Positions 34,628 through 44,195 are shown, numbered from the stretch's first letter. The stretch: 64,000 nucleotides of DNA from Kiritimatiellales bacterium (GCA_041656295.1 JBBADV010000004.1:117001-181000); one strand, 5' to 3'. A program made the numbers and translations. Notes: a model not told the origin generated them from the sequence alone.

Positions 34628-37036
34628 ATGTTATGTAAAGAAACTGCGGCATTTCGCTGGGCCAAACCGGTTTGGCCGGCAGGGCTGAACACAGAAATGA
34701 ATCTAATGGCCGGGTTCCGGGCGGTGTTCACTGCGCCGGCACAGACGCCGGTGGTACTTCGGCAGGCGGCGTATTCATTTTACCGGTTGCGCGTTAACGG
34801 GGAATTCGTTGGTTGCGGCCCGGCGCGCGGGCCGCTGGGTGAACACCGTGTGGATCAATACGATCTTTCCGCCTGGCTCAGGCCGGGCAGAAATGTCGTC
34901 TCTATCGAGGTCTCCGGTTATAATATAAACGGCAACAGTATTATTGATCAGCCGTCATTTTTGCAGGCGGAAATCGCGGCGGAAAATGAATTGCTGGCTG
35001 CGACCGGCAGGCGCGGAGCACAAGCCTTTGCGGCAACGGTGATTAAGGAGCGGAAACAAAAGGTTCAGCGCTACAGTTATATGCGGGCATTCATTGAAGA
35101 GTACGCGTTTTCACCGGGCTGGAACAGCTGGATGAGTTTGCCGGAGGCACCGTTCGCTGAAGTTGAGCTGGATGAGTTTCCTGAATTTCACTGGCTGCCG
35201 CGCCACGTGCCGTATTTTGATTTTTATACAACGCCGGCGAAGCGGCTGCATTCGAAAGGGCGCTTTATTCAGAATGTATGCCGTGAATCGCTGTGGAAAG
35301 ACCGCAGTCTGACGGGCATCGGCCCGAACTATAAAGGTTTTTCTGAAAGCGAGCTGGACTCGGTGCTTTCCACCGAAATGCAACAGACGGAAATCGTCGC
35401 GACAGAAAGCACCGGACAGGCGGTTCCGCCGGAGAGCCGGTTTACTCTTGCCGCCGGCGAGTTTCTACAGTTCGATTTCGGGCGGAATCTCACCGGGTTT
35501 CCTTTTTTTACATTCACCTGCCGCGAGACCGCCCGGATTTTTCTGGTGTTCGATGAAACCCTGATTGACAGTGCGATTCAATTCAACCGCGGCGGTTGTG
35601 TTAATGTGATTTCCTATACGCTGGCGCCGGGCGTTTACACACTGGAATCGTTCGAGCCGTATACGATGCGTTATGTAAAACTTATGGTGCTGCAGGGCGC
35701 GGGCGCGGTGGGAAACATCTGCATCCGGTCGTTTGAAAACACGGACACACGGCGGGCGGTGTTTCAGGCTTCGGATAAACGGCTGGAACAGCTGTTTGAA
35801 GCGGGCAGAAACACATTTGCGCAAAATGCCACCGATGTTTTCATGGATTGCCCGTCCCGCGAGCGCGCTGCGTATTTGTGTGATTCGTTTTTCACAGCAC
35901 GTTCGGCGCTGGCGCTTTCCGGCGATACACGCGTTGAAAAAGTGTTTTTTGAAAATTACAGCCGGCCGGAACATTTCCGTTATATGCCCGCCGGCATGCT
36001 GCCGATGAGTTATCCGGGAGATCATTATCCGCGCGCAGAACAGGACCGTTACGGCCGGTTTATCCCGAACTGGGCGATGTGGTTTGTAATTGAACTCCGG
36101 GAATATTTTCTGCGTAGCGGCGATGCGCCGCTGATCGACGAATTAAAACCGAAAGTGTTCAGCCTCCTCGATTATTTTACACCGTTTGAAAATGCCGACG
36201 GCCTGCTGGAAAAACTGGACGGGTGGGTTTTTGTTGAATGGTCAATGGCAAATAAATTTACACAGGACGTTAATTATCCGAGTAATATGCTGTACGCCGG
36301 CATGCTGGATGCGGTGGCGGAATTATACAATCTGCCGGAATTCAGCGGGAAAGCGGAGTTAATTCGCGAAACAATCCGGCAGCAGTCGTTTGACGGGGAG
36401 TTTTTTGTCGACAACGCGGTGCGCAACGAAAATGGTGTGCTTGAGGTTTCCCGGAACCGGACGGAAGTCTGCCAGTATTTTGCGTTTTTCTTCGGCGTTG
36501 CAACACGGCAGAGCCATCCGGAATTATGGGCGCGACTGCGGGATCAGTTCGGGCCGGACCGGGCGCAGGCCGGTGCGTTTAATGAAGTTCATCCCGCCAA
36601 TGCGTTTATCGGAAATATGCTGCGGCTGGAACTGCTGTCGGACGCGGGACTCAGCCGCCAGATTCTTAACGAAGCGGTGGAATATCTGATGTATATGGCG
36701 GAGCGCACCGGCACGCTGTGGGAAATGGTGGATGACAAGGCCAGCCTGTGTCACGGTTTTGCCTCGCATATTACGGTGATTCTGCTGCGGGATATTCTGG
36801 GTGTGTATAAGATTGATCCGGTTCGCAAAATGGTTTCGCTGCGGTTTGTTGACACCGGTTTAGAATGGTGCCGGGCATCCATTCCGGTTGGCGATGCCAC
36901 CGTTGTTTTACAATGGACACTGGAGAACGGGCAGATTATTTATGAGGCGGATCTGCCGGCCGGTTTCAGTATTGAAATGTTACCTCATGAAATGTCGCTG
37001 CCGGCCGTGCAGAAATGTGCCGGTAGTGAAAACTGA
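34628..37036 (+). CDS. GH78-like alpha-L-rhamnosidase, cytoplasmic
   Basis: An 802-residue protein. The N-terminal third is beta-sandwich (FYRLRVNGEFVGCGPARGPLGEHRVDQYDL, as in rhamnosidase N domains). The helical toroid begins near residue 380 and contains DVFMDCPSRERAAYLCDS, the counterpart of the GH78 DCP-R-E acid region. TLWEMVDDKASLCHGFASH holds the probable base Glu. No signal peptide. The RERAAYLCDS version differs from the common ERLGWTGD form, so the sugar may be rhamnose or a close analogue. It precedes an MFS carrier by about 30 bases. Confidence 0.8.
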   Translation: MLCKETAAFRWAKPVWPAGLNTEMNLMAGFRAVFTAPAQTPVVLRQAAYSFYRLRVNGEFVGCGPARGPLGEHRVDQYDLSAWLRPGRNVVSIEVSGYNINGNSIIDQPSFLQAEIAAENELLAATGRRGAQAFAATVIKERKQKVQRYSYMRAFIEEYAFSPGWNSWMSLPEAPFAEVELDEFPEFHWLPRHVPYFDFYTTPAKRLHSKGRFIQNVCRESLWKDRSLTGIGPNYKGFSESELDSVLSTEMQQTEIVATESTGQAVPPESRFTLAAGEFLQFDFGRNLTGFPFFTFTCRETARIFLVFDETLIDSAIQFNRGGCVNVISYTLAPGVYTLESFEPYTMRYVKLMVLQGAGAVGNICIRSFENTDTRRAVFQASDKRLEQLFEAGRNTFAQNATDVFMDCPSRERAAYLCDSFFTARSALALSGDTRVEKVFFENYSRPEHFRYMPAGMLPMSYPGDHYPRAEQDRYGRFIPNWAMWFVIELREYFLRSGDAPLIDELKPKVFSLLDYFTPFENADGLLEKLDGWVFVEWSMANKFTQDVNYPSNMLYAGMLDAVAELYNLPEFSGKAELIRETIRQQSFDGEFFVDNAVRNENGVLEVSRNRTEVCQYFAFFFGVATRQSHPELWARLRDQFGPDRAQAGAFNEVHPANAFIGNMLRLELLSDAGLSRQILNEAVEYLMYMAERTGTLWEMVDDKASLCHGFASHITVILLRDILGVYKIDPVRKMVSLRFVDTGLEWCRASIPVGDATVVLQWTLENGQIIYEADLPAGFSIEMLPHEMSLPAVQKCAGSEN

Positions 37037-37065
37037 ATCAGCAATTATTCAAGGAGCAGAACGTG

Positions 37066-38412
37066 ATGTTTAAACGCAGAGAGAAAAAACTGCAGCTTTC
37101 CCCGGATCAGGAGGATTTGTGCGGACATATTACGGATAAGAATATTTTAAACCGGGACCGGATTAAATTCGGGATCGCCTCGATTATGTATCAAAGTGAG
37201 GAGAGCGCGTTTGGCCCGGTTCATAATGTGATTATCCGCGCAATGGGCGGGACGGATATCGCGCAGGGAATTTTGTTTGCCGGCATGAGCCAGTCGCAAT
37301 CCGTTACGCAGTGGATCGGTTCGCTGCTGCTGCGGTTCTACGGATCAAACCGGAAGGCGATGAATATCTCGCTGCTCGGCGGTGCAATTGCCAGTGCGCT
37401 GCTGGCGGTGACGATGGTGCTGGCGAATATTCTGCCGGCGTACATGGGCGTGTATCTGGTACTCTATATTGCGTTTGTGTTCGGACTTTCCGGCACCACC
37501 GGCATGCAGTTGAATGTGGAAACCAACTGGATCGGCGATTTAACACCGACCCGTCTGCGCGGCTGGTTTACCAGCATGAAGTGGATTATTGCCGTCCTCG
37601 GCGGAATGATCATGCTGGTGTTTTTTGGACGGATTGCTGATTGGCGTCCCGGATTTTTAACCTATATGTTCCTTTTCATTTACATGACCATCACGACGCT
37701 CATCGCGATGTTCCTGATGTCCACCGTGACTGACCGGAAGCCGAAGACGACGGTGTTTTTCGGTAAAAAAGATAACCCGGATCGCGTGAATTACCGCAAT
37801 CCTTATTTGTGGCGCTACATCTGGTTTTTCCTGTGCTGGTCAGGCGGGCGAACCATGTTCTGGAGTTTTACTACGTTGTATATGATCGACTATTTTGGCA
37901 TGACTCTCAGCAAGATTGTGCCCGTTCTGCTGATCTCCAATGTCGTCAGCATTGTGATGCTGTATTTGATGGGAAATCTGACGGACAAAATCGGAACGCG
38001 CAAACCGTTGATGATCATTTCCGGCAGCGTCGCCTGTTCCATGCTGCTCTGGCTCGTATCCGCCTGGGCCGGATTGGCTGCCATTATTGTCTTCCAGGTG
38101 ATCAACGGCGCGGCGGGACATACGCACTCGATGCTCAGTATTAATTTCGGCCTGGAAGTGCTGCCGGAAAAAGGCCGCGCGGCCTATTTCGCCTTCGCCC
38201 GCATTTTAATCGGCGCGGGAATTATGCTGTTCGTATCGCTCGGTGGATGTGTGATGCATTCACTGCGCGGCTGGGAAACCACATTGTTCGGCAGCGTGGT
38301 TAATCATTATCACCTGTACTTTCTCGGCTGTGCGGTGTTTTCTTTCAGCAGTGTAATTCCGCTGATGCTGAGCAAACCGGCGAACAAGATCGATGACTGT
38401 CAACCGGCCTGA
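37066..38412 (+). CDS. MFS transporter
   Basis: A 448-residue protein with about 12 hydrophobic segments. AAGGAG at 37051-37056 fits either GTG 37063 or ATG 37066. MFS loop motifs are recognisable: GRIADWRPG between helices in the first half and GNLTDKIGTRKPLM in the second. It is not the GPH type found at 23480. Its position between a rhamnosidase and an oxidoreductase/isomerase pair suggests uptake of a sugar or oligosaccharide handled by them. Confidence 0.8.
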   Translation: MFKRREKKLQLSPDQEDLCGHITDKNILNRDRIKFGIASIMYQSEESAFGPVHNVIIRAMGGTDIAQGILFAGMSQSQSVTQWIGSLLLRFYGSNRKAMNISLLGGAIASALLAVTMVLANILPAYMGVYLVLYIAFVFGLSGTTGMQLNVETNWIGDLTPTRLRGWFTSMKWIIAVLGGMIMLVFFGRIADWRPGFLTYMFLFIYMTITTLIAMFLMSTVTDRKPKTTVFFGKKDNPDRVNYRNPYLWRYIWFFLCWSGGRTMFWSFTTLYMIDYFGMTLSKIVPVLLISNVVSIVMLYLMGNLTDKIGTRKPLMIISGSVACSMLLWLVSAWAGLAAIIVFQVINGAAGHTHSMLSINFGLEVLPEKGRAAYFAFARILIGAGIMLFVSLGGCVMHSLRGWETTLFGSVVNHYHLYFLGCAVFSFSSVIPLMLSKPANKIDDCQPA

Positions 38413-38438
38413 TTGCGGTTATAGAAAAGAGCAGTGCA

Positions 38439-39662
38439 ATGTATAAAGCGGCCATCATTGGAATCTCCGGCTACGGCAACGTTCATTACACCGAATTAAA
38501 ACGCGAAGCGGAAAACGGCGCGGCGGTGATCGCCGCCGCCGCCGTGATTAATCAGGACGAAGAAAAGGAAAAGTGCGACTGGCTGCGCAGCCAAGGCGCG
38601 GAATTATTCACCGATTATCATGAAATGCTGAACCGCTTCCGCGATCAGATTGATATTTGTTTTATTCCCACCGGCATTGCACTGCACGCTGAAATGAGCA
38701 TCGCCGCCATGCGCGCCGGCGCGAATGTGTATGTTGAAAAACCCATTGCGGCCACCATTCAGGAAGTGCGGGAAATTCAACAGGTTTCGCGGGAAACCGG
38801 AAAATTTGTGGCGGTGGGATATCAGTTTATTTATCAACCGGGTATTCATCAGATAAAACAACTGCTGCTCGACGGTGTACTCGGCGAATTAAAAAGTTTC
38901 AAAGGCCGCGCAACAACACTGCGCAACAGTGCGTATTATGCGCGCAACCACTGGGCGGGAAAATTGAAAGCAAACGGACGGTGGGTGCTGGACAGTCCGT
39001 TTAATAATGCCCATGCACATTATCTGCATCTGCTTTGCTTTTTCGCCGGAAAAGAATTTGGAAACGCTGCGGAAATTAAAACGGTGCAGGCGGAACTGTA
39101 TAAAGCGAACGCGATTGAAAATGCCGACACCGCCTGTATGCGCATTGAAACTGCCGGCGGTGCGCCGATCTGTTTCTATTCCACTCAGGCGTGTTCCGTC
39201 AGCCGTCTGCCGGATTTGATGATCACGGGAGAAAAAGGGCGGCTGATCCTGGATATTGCCAGCCCGGAAGCGGTGATTGAACTGAATGACGGAACCGTAC
39301 GTACGCTGCCGCGCACACCGGTTAAAGAGCATTATCGTCATTTGTTTGATGCCCTGTGCCGGCGGCTGGCGGATCCAGCGGCGTTTATCTGCGATCTGGA
39401 TATTGCCGTCTCGCAAACGCTGTGTTGCAACGGTGCGCATGAATCGTCGGCGGTTCATGCGATTCCGTCGCAGTATAAATCGAAAAAAAAAGAAGAATCC
39501 GGCGCGATGCATATTGAAATTGAAAATATCGAGCAGATCATCGACCGGGCATTCGACGAAGAAAAACTGTTCAGTGAGCTGGATGTCGACTGGGCGCAGC
39601 CCGGAATCCGCGTACCGATGACCGGCTATGAACAATTCACCGGCGGTAACACCGGCGAATAA
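38439..39662 (+). CDS. Gfo/Idh/MocA-family oxidoreductase
   Basis: A 407-residue NAD(P)-dependent sugar dehydrogenase-like protein. The N-terminal Rossmann fold starts AAIIGISGYGNVH; the catalytic-loop Lys lies in VEKPIA (near residue 103); the sheet domain follows with HWAGKLKANGRWVLDSPFNN and AHAHYLHLLCFF. A C-terminal tail of about 60 residues beyond the usual family end (after SQYKSKKKEESG) is extra. Typical substrates are sugars, sugar acids or inositols. It lies 27 bases after the MFS gene and 35 before the isomerase-like gene. Confidence 0.86.
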   Translation: MYKAAIIGISGYGNVHYTELKREAENGAAVIAAAAVINQDEEKEKCDWLRSQGAELFTDYHEMLNRFRDQIDICFIPTGIALHAEMSIAAMRAGANVYVEKPIAATIQEVREIQQVSRETGKFVAVGYQFIYQPGIHQIKQLLLDGVLGELKSFKGRATTLRNSAYYARNHWAGKLKANGRWVLDSPFNNAHAHYLHLLCFFAGKEFGNAAEIKTVQAELYKANAIENADTACMRIETAGGAPICFYSTQACSVSRLPDLMITGEKGRLILDIASPEAVIELNDGTVRTLPRTPVKEHYRHLFDALCRRLADPAAFICDLDIAVSQTLCCNGAHESSAVHAIPSQYKSKKKEESGAMHIEIENIEQIIDRAFDEEKLFSELDVDWAQPGIRVPMTGYEQFTGGNTGE

Positions 39663-39696
39663 AAAATTTATGCAACTTTGCACAGGATGACTGACA

Positions 39697-40470
39697 ATGA
39701 TTAAGCCGGGAATGTGTTCCGTTACGTTTCGCGACAGGACGGTGGAAGAGGTTATTCAACTGACTGCAGAGGCCGGCCTTGCCGGCATTGAGTGGGGCGG
39801 AGACCGGCATGTTCCCATCAGCGATATTCAGCAAGCTGTACAGATTGGAAAATTGACACGTGAAGCCGGCCTGACGGTGGCCGGATACGGATCGTATTAT
39901 TCCGCCTTTGATCTTCCGGACACTCCGCCGGCGGAGTGTGAACCGGTAGTAAAAACTGCCGCCGCTCTCGGCTCACCGTCGATTCGTATCTGGGCCGGGT
40001 CGTTGAAAATGAAAAAAACAAAAGCATATTTCGACACCGTGGTTCAGCAGAGCCGGCGGATCGCCGATGTTGCGCAGGCCGCCGGTATAAAAGTCGGATT
40101 CGAATTTCACCCCGGAACGTTCACTGAAACAATCGAAGGGACGGTGGAATTGCTGGACGCGGCGATGCATCCGAATCTGTATGTCTACTGGCAGCCGCGG
40201 CATGCGGATAATCTTGCAGAACGGCGGCGGCAGATTGAGATATTGAAAAGCAAAGGCCGGCTTTTAAACCTGCACGTTTATCATTGGGATAATCCGCCGG
40301 AATACAGCCGTTTCCCGCTGGAATCCGGCGAAGCCTTCTGGCCGGCCTGCTTTCAGGCGGCTGACGAACCGGGCACAGAACGTTTTGCATTTATTGAATT
40401 TGTACGCAACGATGATGTCGGTCAGTTCCGGAGCGATGCTGCTGTCCTTAAAAAATGGCTCAACAATTGA
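39697..40470 (+). CDS. Sugar phosphate isomerase/epimerase-like TIM barrel
   Basis: A 257-residue xylose-isomerase-like (AP endonuclease 2 superfamily) protein. Seen: GLAGIEWGGDRHVP, IRIWAGS, KVGFEFHPGTFTET and LLNLHVYHWD, which supply the Glu/His/Asp metal ligands expected of the fold. Members interconvert sugars or act on keto-sugar intermediates. It follows the Gfo/Idh/MocA gene, a pairing often seen where an oxidised sugar is isomerised. No specific reaction can be named. Confidence 0.82.
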   Translation: MIKPGMCSVTFRDRTVEEVIQLTAEAGLAGIEWGGDRHVPISDIQQAVQIGKLTREAGLTVAGYGSYYSAFDLPDTPPAECEPVVKTAAALGSPSIRIWAGSLKMKKTKAYFDTVVQQSRRIADVAQAAGIKVGFEFHPGTFTETIEGTVELLDAAMHPNLYVYWQPRHADNLAERRRQIEILKSKGRLLNLHVYHWDNPPEYSRFPLESGEAFWPACFQAADEPGTERFAFIEFVRNDDVGQFRSDAAVLKKWLNN

Positions 40471-40481
40471 AACGGAATTTT

Positions 40482-40508
40482 AAAAAAAAGGAGCCTAACG
40501 CCTCCTTT
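40482..40508 (-). terminator. Terminator for the minus-strand PEP-CTERM gene B3
   Basis: On the minus strand AAAGGAG and CTCCTTT pair over 7 bp and run directly into a stretch of T. On the plus strand the same hairpin follows the isomerase gene, so it can serve both converging genes, though the T-run favours the minus strand. Confidence 0.8.
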
Positions 40509-40531
40509 CCGATAAACCCGGTTGAGTTTGA

Positions 40532-41476
40532 TTATTTGCGAATTCTAGCAGCAAGTGACACCGCTGAACCGACCAGAAACAGCGTGACAGAACCCGGTTC
40601 AGGAATCGCACCGACTGTTACAGTTCCGTCACCATTATCTGTAACAAATAACGCATCATTGCCCAGTGTTGAACTGATAAAGAATTTTCCGAGACTGTCT
40701 TCTACAGCCTGCAGATTATGAAAATCTCTGGTCGAATTTGACGTCGCAAGTTTGAATGTTATACGGCTGGCAGTGTCCAGAATATCAAACACCAGCGATT
40801 GGTCATATCCGCCTTCGTTTTCACCGATTTGCCGGATGGTTCCGTTCAGAATCACCTGAGATCCGTTATTAAGAATAATTTCGTTCAGTTCCGTCTGTAC
40901 GGTTGAAAAAGCTGTTCTGGTCGCGTAAATATCACTCGCATTAATCATTAATGTACCGCCATCCAGATTCATACGGATAAGGTATCCAGCCATATATCCA
41001 AGGTTGAAACGTGGCGCTGTCACCGTGAATGTTCCATTGATATTATACGTCTGGACTCCACTGTTGCGCGCTAATGAAATGACACTGCCCGCGCTCCACG
41101 TTAAAGAACCGCCCGATCCAATTGTTACAGCGGTCGCATTTTGTGCGCCGACATCAAGTCCGGCGGTAGCTGAATTCATGCTTAACGATGCGCCGCCGTC
41201 AATGATGAACAACGGTGTGGTCAGATTTACATTCATGCCGCTGGCCATCGCCGGAACATTAATCGCCGGCATATAGGTTCCGGCTGTAATCCGGATTGTA
41301 TTCGTCGAACTATAAACTGCACCGTCTGTATTCACGGCAGGAATGATATTCCCTTCCCAGTTCGCAGCGTTATTCCAATCGGCATCAACCGCGTCGTTCC
41401 AGATATACACTGCGGCATGTAATCCCGATGCCAGCAATGACACCGCTGCGATTATTCCTGTAATCGTCTTTTTCAT
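40532..41476 (-). CDS. PEP-CTERM surface protein, paralogue B3
   Basis: A 314-residue protein on the minus strand with an AAAGGAGAAAGG ribosome site. Signal peptide about residues 1-22. The body matches B2 and B1: GGASLSMNSATAG, IGSGGSLTWSAGS, GVQTYNINGTFTVTAPR, MNLDGGTL. The C-terminus IPEPGSVTLF, hydrophobic helix and ARIRK form the sorting signal. Oriented opposite to B1 and B2 and about 6 kb away, with its own promoter and terminator. An exosortase must exist elsewhere in the genome. Confidence 0.86.
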   Translation of the reverse strand: MKKTITGIIAAVSLLASGLHAAVYIWNDAVDADWNNAANWEGNIIPAVNTDGAVYSSTNTIRITAGTYMPAINVPAMASGMNVNLTTPLFIIDGGASLSMNSATAGLDVGAQNATAVTIGSGGSLTWSAGSVISLARNSGVQTYNINGTFTVTAPRFNLGYMAGYLIRMNLDGGTLMINASDIYATRTAFSTVQTELNEIILNNGSQVILNGTIRQIGENEGGYDQSLVFDILDTASRITFKLATSNSTRDFHNLQAVEDSLGKFFISSTLGNDALFVTDNGDGTVTVGAIPEPGSVTLFLVGSAVSLAARIRK

Positions 41477-41560
41477 CCTTTCTCCTTTTCTTTATTTTGC
41501 CTGTTTGCTTACGCCAGAAACTGTTTTGTATTATTCACTTTTTTCAGAACAGGTCCCGTA
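41477..41560 (-). promoter_or_regulatory. Leader of PEP-CTERM paralogue B3
   Basis: This leader aligns with that of B2. It contains an imperfect inverted repeat (41521-41528 with 41545-41552, 7 of 8 bases), followed by GTAAGC and the ribosome site. The place of the repeat relative to the start codon is similar to the one in B2, though the arm sequences differ. Confidence 0.45.
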
Positions 41561-41603
41561 TCCCGGCCGGCGCCTCACTGGCCGTTTTATCCAATCGCGT
41601 CCT

Positions 41604-42701
41604 TTAAATTATTTCCAGATACTCAAGTTCGGGCAGTTGTGGAAACGGCTGTGCCGGCTGGTGCTGATACCAGAATGCCACCGAGCAGATATCCGGCTGT
41701 TCCGGCAGATAACGCCGGCCGTCGCGCCAGCCGAGCGCCTGAATTGTCACCCGGATATCATTTTTGAAACGCACCGGATCCATGACGTGCCAGCGATACA
41801 TCGCGTGGCGGTGCTGCGACTGATACAACCCGTTCGGGCGAAGCACCTGATGGTGTCCCATAAACGGAGTGGAATAAATCTGATATTCTCCCACATCCCA
41901 GTTATAGGAACCGCCGAAATAATCCTCAGTGCCGGTGCCGCAGATGGTCGGGAATTCCTGATCGCCGTCCAGATAAAACTTGATTTCGCCTTCACCCCAC
42001 CAGCCGTTATTATTAATGCCCCAGCCCATGACGGTGCCGACATAATGTCCTTGCCCTTTAACACCGTCGAGAATCGTGTAGACATCTTTATACGGCAGCG
42101 GATTGACACGCCGGAATTGCGCATGAAAATATGCGGCGTCCGCCGGAACGTCGGTCAAGGTATAATTGATCTGATAAAATGAGATCGCCGGTGCAACCGG
42201 ATGAATGTTTTCCAGTGTAATACGGCAATGTTTACGGAACGGCATTTCCCAGAAACAGTTCATTCCATTGCGGGGATTAACGGCCACCGGCAGGGAGTTC
42301 AGCGCCGGAAAATAATCCATGGTATGCGGATTATTCTGCTTATGCCACGGGATTCCGAAAAAGTCGCAAACCGGACATTCCACCGCCGGCAGTTCCTGTC
42401 CGTCCCAGTAAATCCGCAAAATCATGTGCCGTCCCATTTCGCCGGTCACCCACATACTCTGAATGGCTCCCGGACCTTCAATATCGGCGGCAACATACGT
42501 TTCACCGGGTTCGATGGTGTCGTAGGCGTGACATTTCCAGCCGAGCCCCAGATCGCGGGACGGAAAATCCGGCCGCGCCGGGTCCATGCCTCCCGCGCCT
42601 TTCGCTCCGGTGCGGTTTTCCGCTGAAATCGATCTGGTTTCCGCATTCGACACACGCGACAGTGCCCCCAAAGACATATTCAATCCGTTAAAATTTTCCA
42701 T
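41604..42701 (-). CDS. GH172 (DUF2961) glycoside hydrolase-like protein
   Basis: A 365-residue protein with the DUF2961 plan: SWGG-like N-terminus replaced here by MENFNGLNMSLGALSRVSNA, SISAENRTGAKG, DIEGPGAIQSMWVT, GEGEIKFYLDGDQEFPTICG and GTEDYFGGSYNW. The Glu residues in GEGE and GTED are probable catalytic residues. Characterised members of GH172 act on fructose dianhydride or alpha-D-arabinofuranosides. No signal peptide. It is transcribed divergently from an AraC-family gene, with a TATAAT -10 box (minus strand, 42728-42733) and paired TGGCAT sites between the two genes. Confidence 0.84.
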   Translation of the reverse strand: MENFNGLNMSLGALSRVSNAETRSISAENRTGAKGAGGMDPARPDFPSRDLGLGWKCHAYDTIEPGETYVAADIEGPGAIQSMWVTGEMGRHMILRIYWDGQELPAVECPVCDFFGIPWHKQNNPHTMDYFPALNSLPVAVNPRNGMNCFWEMPFRKHCRITLENIHPVAPAISFYQINYTLTDVPADAAYFHAQFRRVNPLPYKDVYTILDGVKGQGHYVGTVMGWGINNNGWWGEGEIKFYLDGDQEFPTICGTGTEDYFGGSYNWDVGEYQIYSTPFMGHHQVLRPNGLYQSQHRHAMYRWHVMDPVRFKNDIRVTIQALGWRDGRRYLPEQPDICSVAFWYQHQPAQPFPQLPELEYLEII

Positions 42702-42753
42702 GCACGTTTCCTTTCATTGCCTGTCATATTATATTGTAAAGCAGTCTTTTAAA

Positions 42754-42780
42754 TGGCATAACCGATTGAAAATTTGGCAT
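42754..42780. promoter_or_regulatory. Paired TGGCAT direct repeats between GH172 and AraC genes
   Basis: TGGCAT occurs at 42754-42759 and again at 42775-42780, 21 bp apart, two helical turns. AraC-family proteins usually bind such direct repeats. The first site overlaps the position of the -35 box of the GH172 promoter (17 bases from TATAAT), where a class II activator would sit. The second site lies just before the AraC start codon, suiting autoregulation. Confidence 0.6.
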
Positions 42781-42785
42781 TTATT

Positions 42786-43592
42786 ATGATTCCGTTTAAA
42801 CACATGAAGTACATCGAACAGCGGTTTGAAACAGAGCTGCATATTTCCGGCGTCGGAGTGCGCGAACCAATGAAGCCGCGCATCATCAACCGTCCCAACG
42901 GCACGCGTGACCGGATGCTGATGTATTTTTACAATCCCGTTGTCATCAAAATCCAGGATCAGATGATTTCATGTCCGGCAGGAACTCTGTTTCTCTGGCC
43001 GGATCAGGCCAGTCATTATTACGGCAGCAATGACGCCGAATTCACACACAGCTGGATGCATTTTCACGGCACCGTGGCCGATGAACTGATCGCCGAAACC
43101 GGATTTCCGGAAAATACACCGTGGGTTTTGAACAACGCCGAAGTATTGGAAAAACGTCTGTACGATCTTTGGCTTGAACTGACCGCTGGCCATTCGGCAC
43201 AAATCATCAGGCTTTTATTTGAATTGCTGATCCGTGAAACCGCTCGTGAATATTGCTCGAAAACAGTCGCGATACCGGATCAGATACGAACCGTTAAAAC
43301 ATATCTGGACAACCATCCGAACCGGCGGCTCTACCTGCCGCAGCTGGCGCAAATGAGCGGGTATTCAGTGCCGCATTTCAGCGCCTTGTTCCGCAAATAT
43401 TACGGGACATCACCGCTGGCGTACCAGAACCGGCTGCGGTTAGAACATGCCGCACATTTGTTGACGAATCATAACCAACGGATTTCGGAAATCGCTGCAG
43501 AAGCGGGATATGACGATATTTATCAGTTTTCACGTGCATTCCGGAAGCATTTTAAAATCAGTCCCAGCGGAATGCGATTTCATGCGAAATAA
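42786..43592 (+). CDS. AraC-family transcriptional regulator
   Basis: A 268-residue regulator. I take ATG 42786 rather than the TTG at 42774. Residues about 20-110 form a cupin-like effector domain (MLMYFYNPVVIKIQDQ, LFLWPDQASHYYG, HSWMHFHGTVADEL). Residues about 165-268 carry the double helix-turn-helix (YLPQLAQMSGYSVPHFSALF, ISEIAAEAGYDDIYQFSRAF and KISPSGMR). It is divergent from the GH172 gene and likely activates it in response to a sugar. Confidence 0.9.
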   Translation: MIPFKHMKYIEQRFETELHISGVGVREPMKPRIINRPNGTRDRMLMYFYNPVVIKIQDQMISCPAGTLFLWPDQASHYYGSNDAEFTHSWMHFHGTVADELIAETGFPENTPWVLNNAEVLEKRLYDLWLELTAGHSAQIIRLLFELLIRETAREYCSKTVAIPDQIRTVKTYLDNHPNRRLYLPQLAQMSGYSVPHFSALFRKYYGTSPLAYQNRLRLEHAAHLLTNHNQRISEIAAEAGYDDIYQFSRAFRKHFKISPSGMRFHAK

Positions 43593-43639
43593 CTTCAACT
43601 GGATTTATATTGCTTAATTAAAATTTTGAGACTGAAAGA

Positions 43640-43655
43640 TGATAACCGTTTATCA
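43640..43655. promoter_or_regulatory. Short palindrome downstream of the AraC gene
   Basis: TGATAA and TTATCA around CCGT, 48 bases after the AraC stop. It has no T-run; it could be an operator half-pair or a remnant. The surrounding 43593-43776 holds no gene. Confidence 0.3.
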
Positions 43656-43776
43656 TTATTCATCTATAGCCGACATCAATTGAAACAATTAAAAGGCGCG
43701 AATCACCAGATGCAGCCGTGCACCTTAATTTGCATGCCTGCCGGCAGCGACGCGACACACCAATTTTAATTCACGG

Positions 43777-44195
43777 TTATAAACCTCTGGCGGCATACAA
43801 AGCTAAGATATTTTCAACGGGAACATCGCCTTCAAAATTCTGGCTCGGTCCGAGAATATATCCGCCATTGCGATTGAGCACCTCAATAAAATGTTCGGCT
43901 TCCGCGCGAACTTCCTCCGGAGTCCCATGAGGAAGGAGTTTTTGTGTATCAATTCCGCCGTGGAAGCAAAGTTTATCGCCGAAGTCTCTTTTTAACCCTT
44001 CCGGTTCCATGTTGGTAACTTTCTGAATCGGATCAAGAACATCGACGCCGCACTCAATAAAATATGGAATGATACTACGGATCACATCGCATGAATGCTG
44101 AACATAAAAGATGTTGTGTTGATGGCACAAATTTGGGTATTTGTGCAGGAAAGAGAAAAAACCGCCATGTTCTTTATAGTGTTTCGAGCATGGGA
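43777..44195 (-). pseudogene. Uroporphyrinogen decarboxylase-like protein, C-terminal remnant
   Basis: About 135 codons on the minus strand match the C-terminal half of the URO-D/methyltransferase-like family: QHSCDVIRSIIPYFIECGVD, VLDPIQ, LKRDFGDKLCFHGGIDTQ, LLPHGTPEEVRAEA, GGYILGPSQNFEGDVPVENI. The N-terminal half of about 200 residues is gone; the frame upstream of KHYKEHGGFF comes from unrelated DNA that reads as a transposase-like end on the other strand. Probably interrupted by an insertion and then deleted. Confidence 0.78.

Noticed and set aside
34628..37036. Reading the GH78-like protein as a beta-L-rhamnosidase or glucuronyl hydrolase
   Set aside because: The DCPSRER segment and the N-terminal sandwich fit GH78 better than GH88/GH105.
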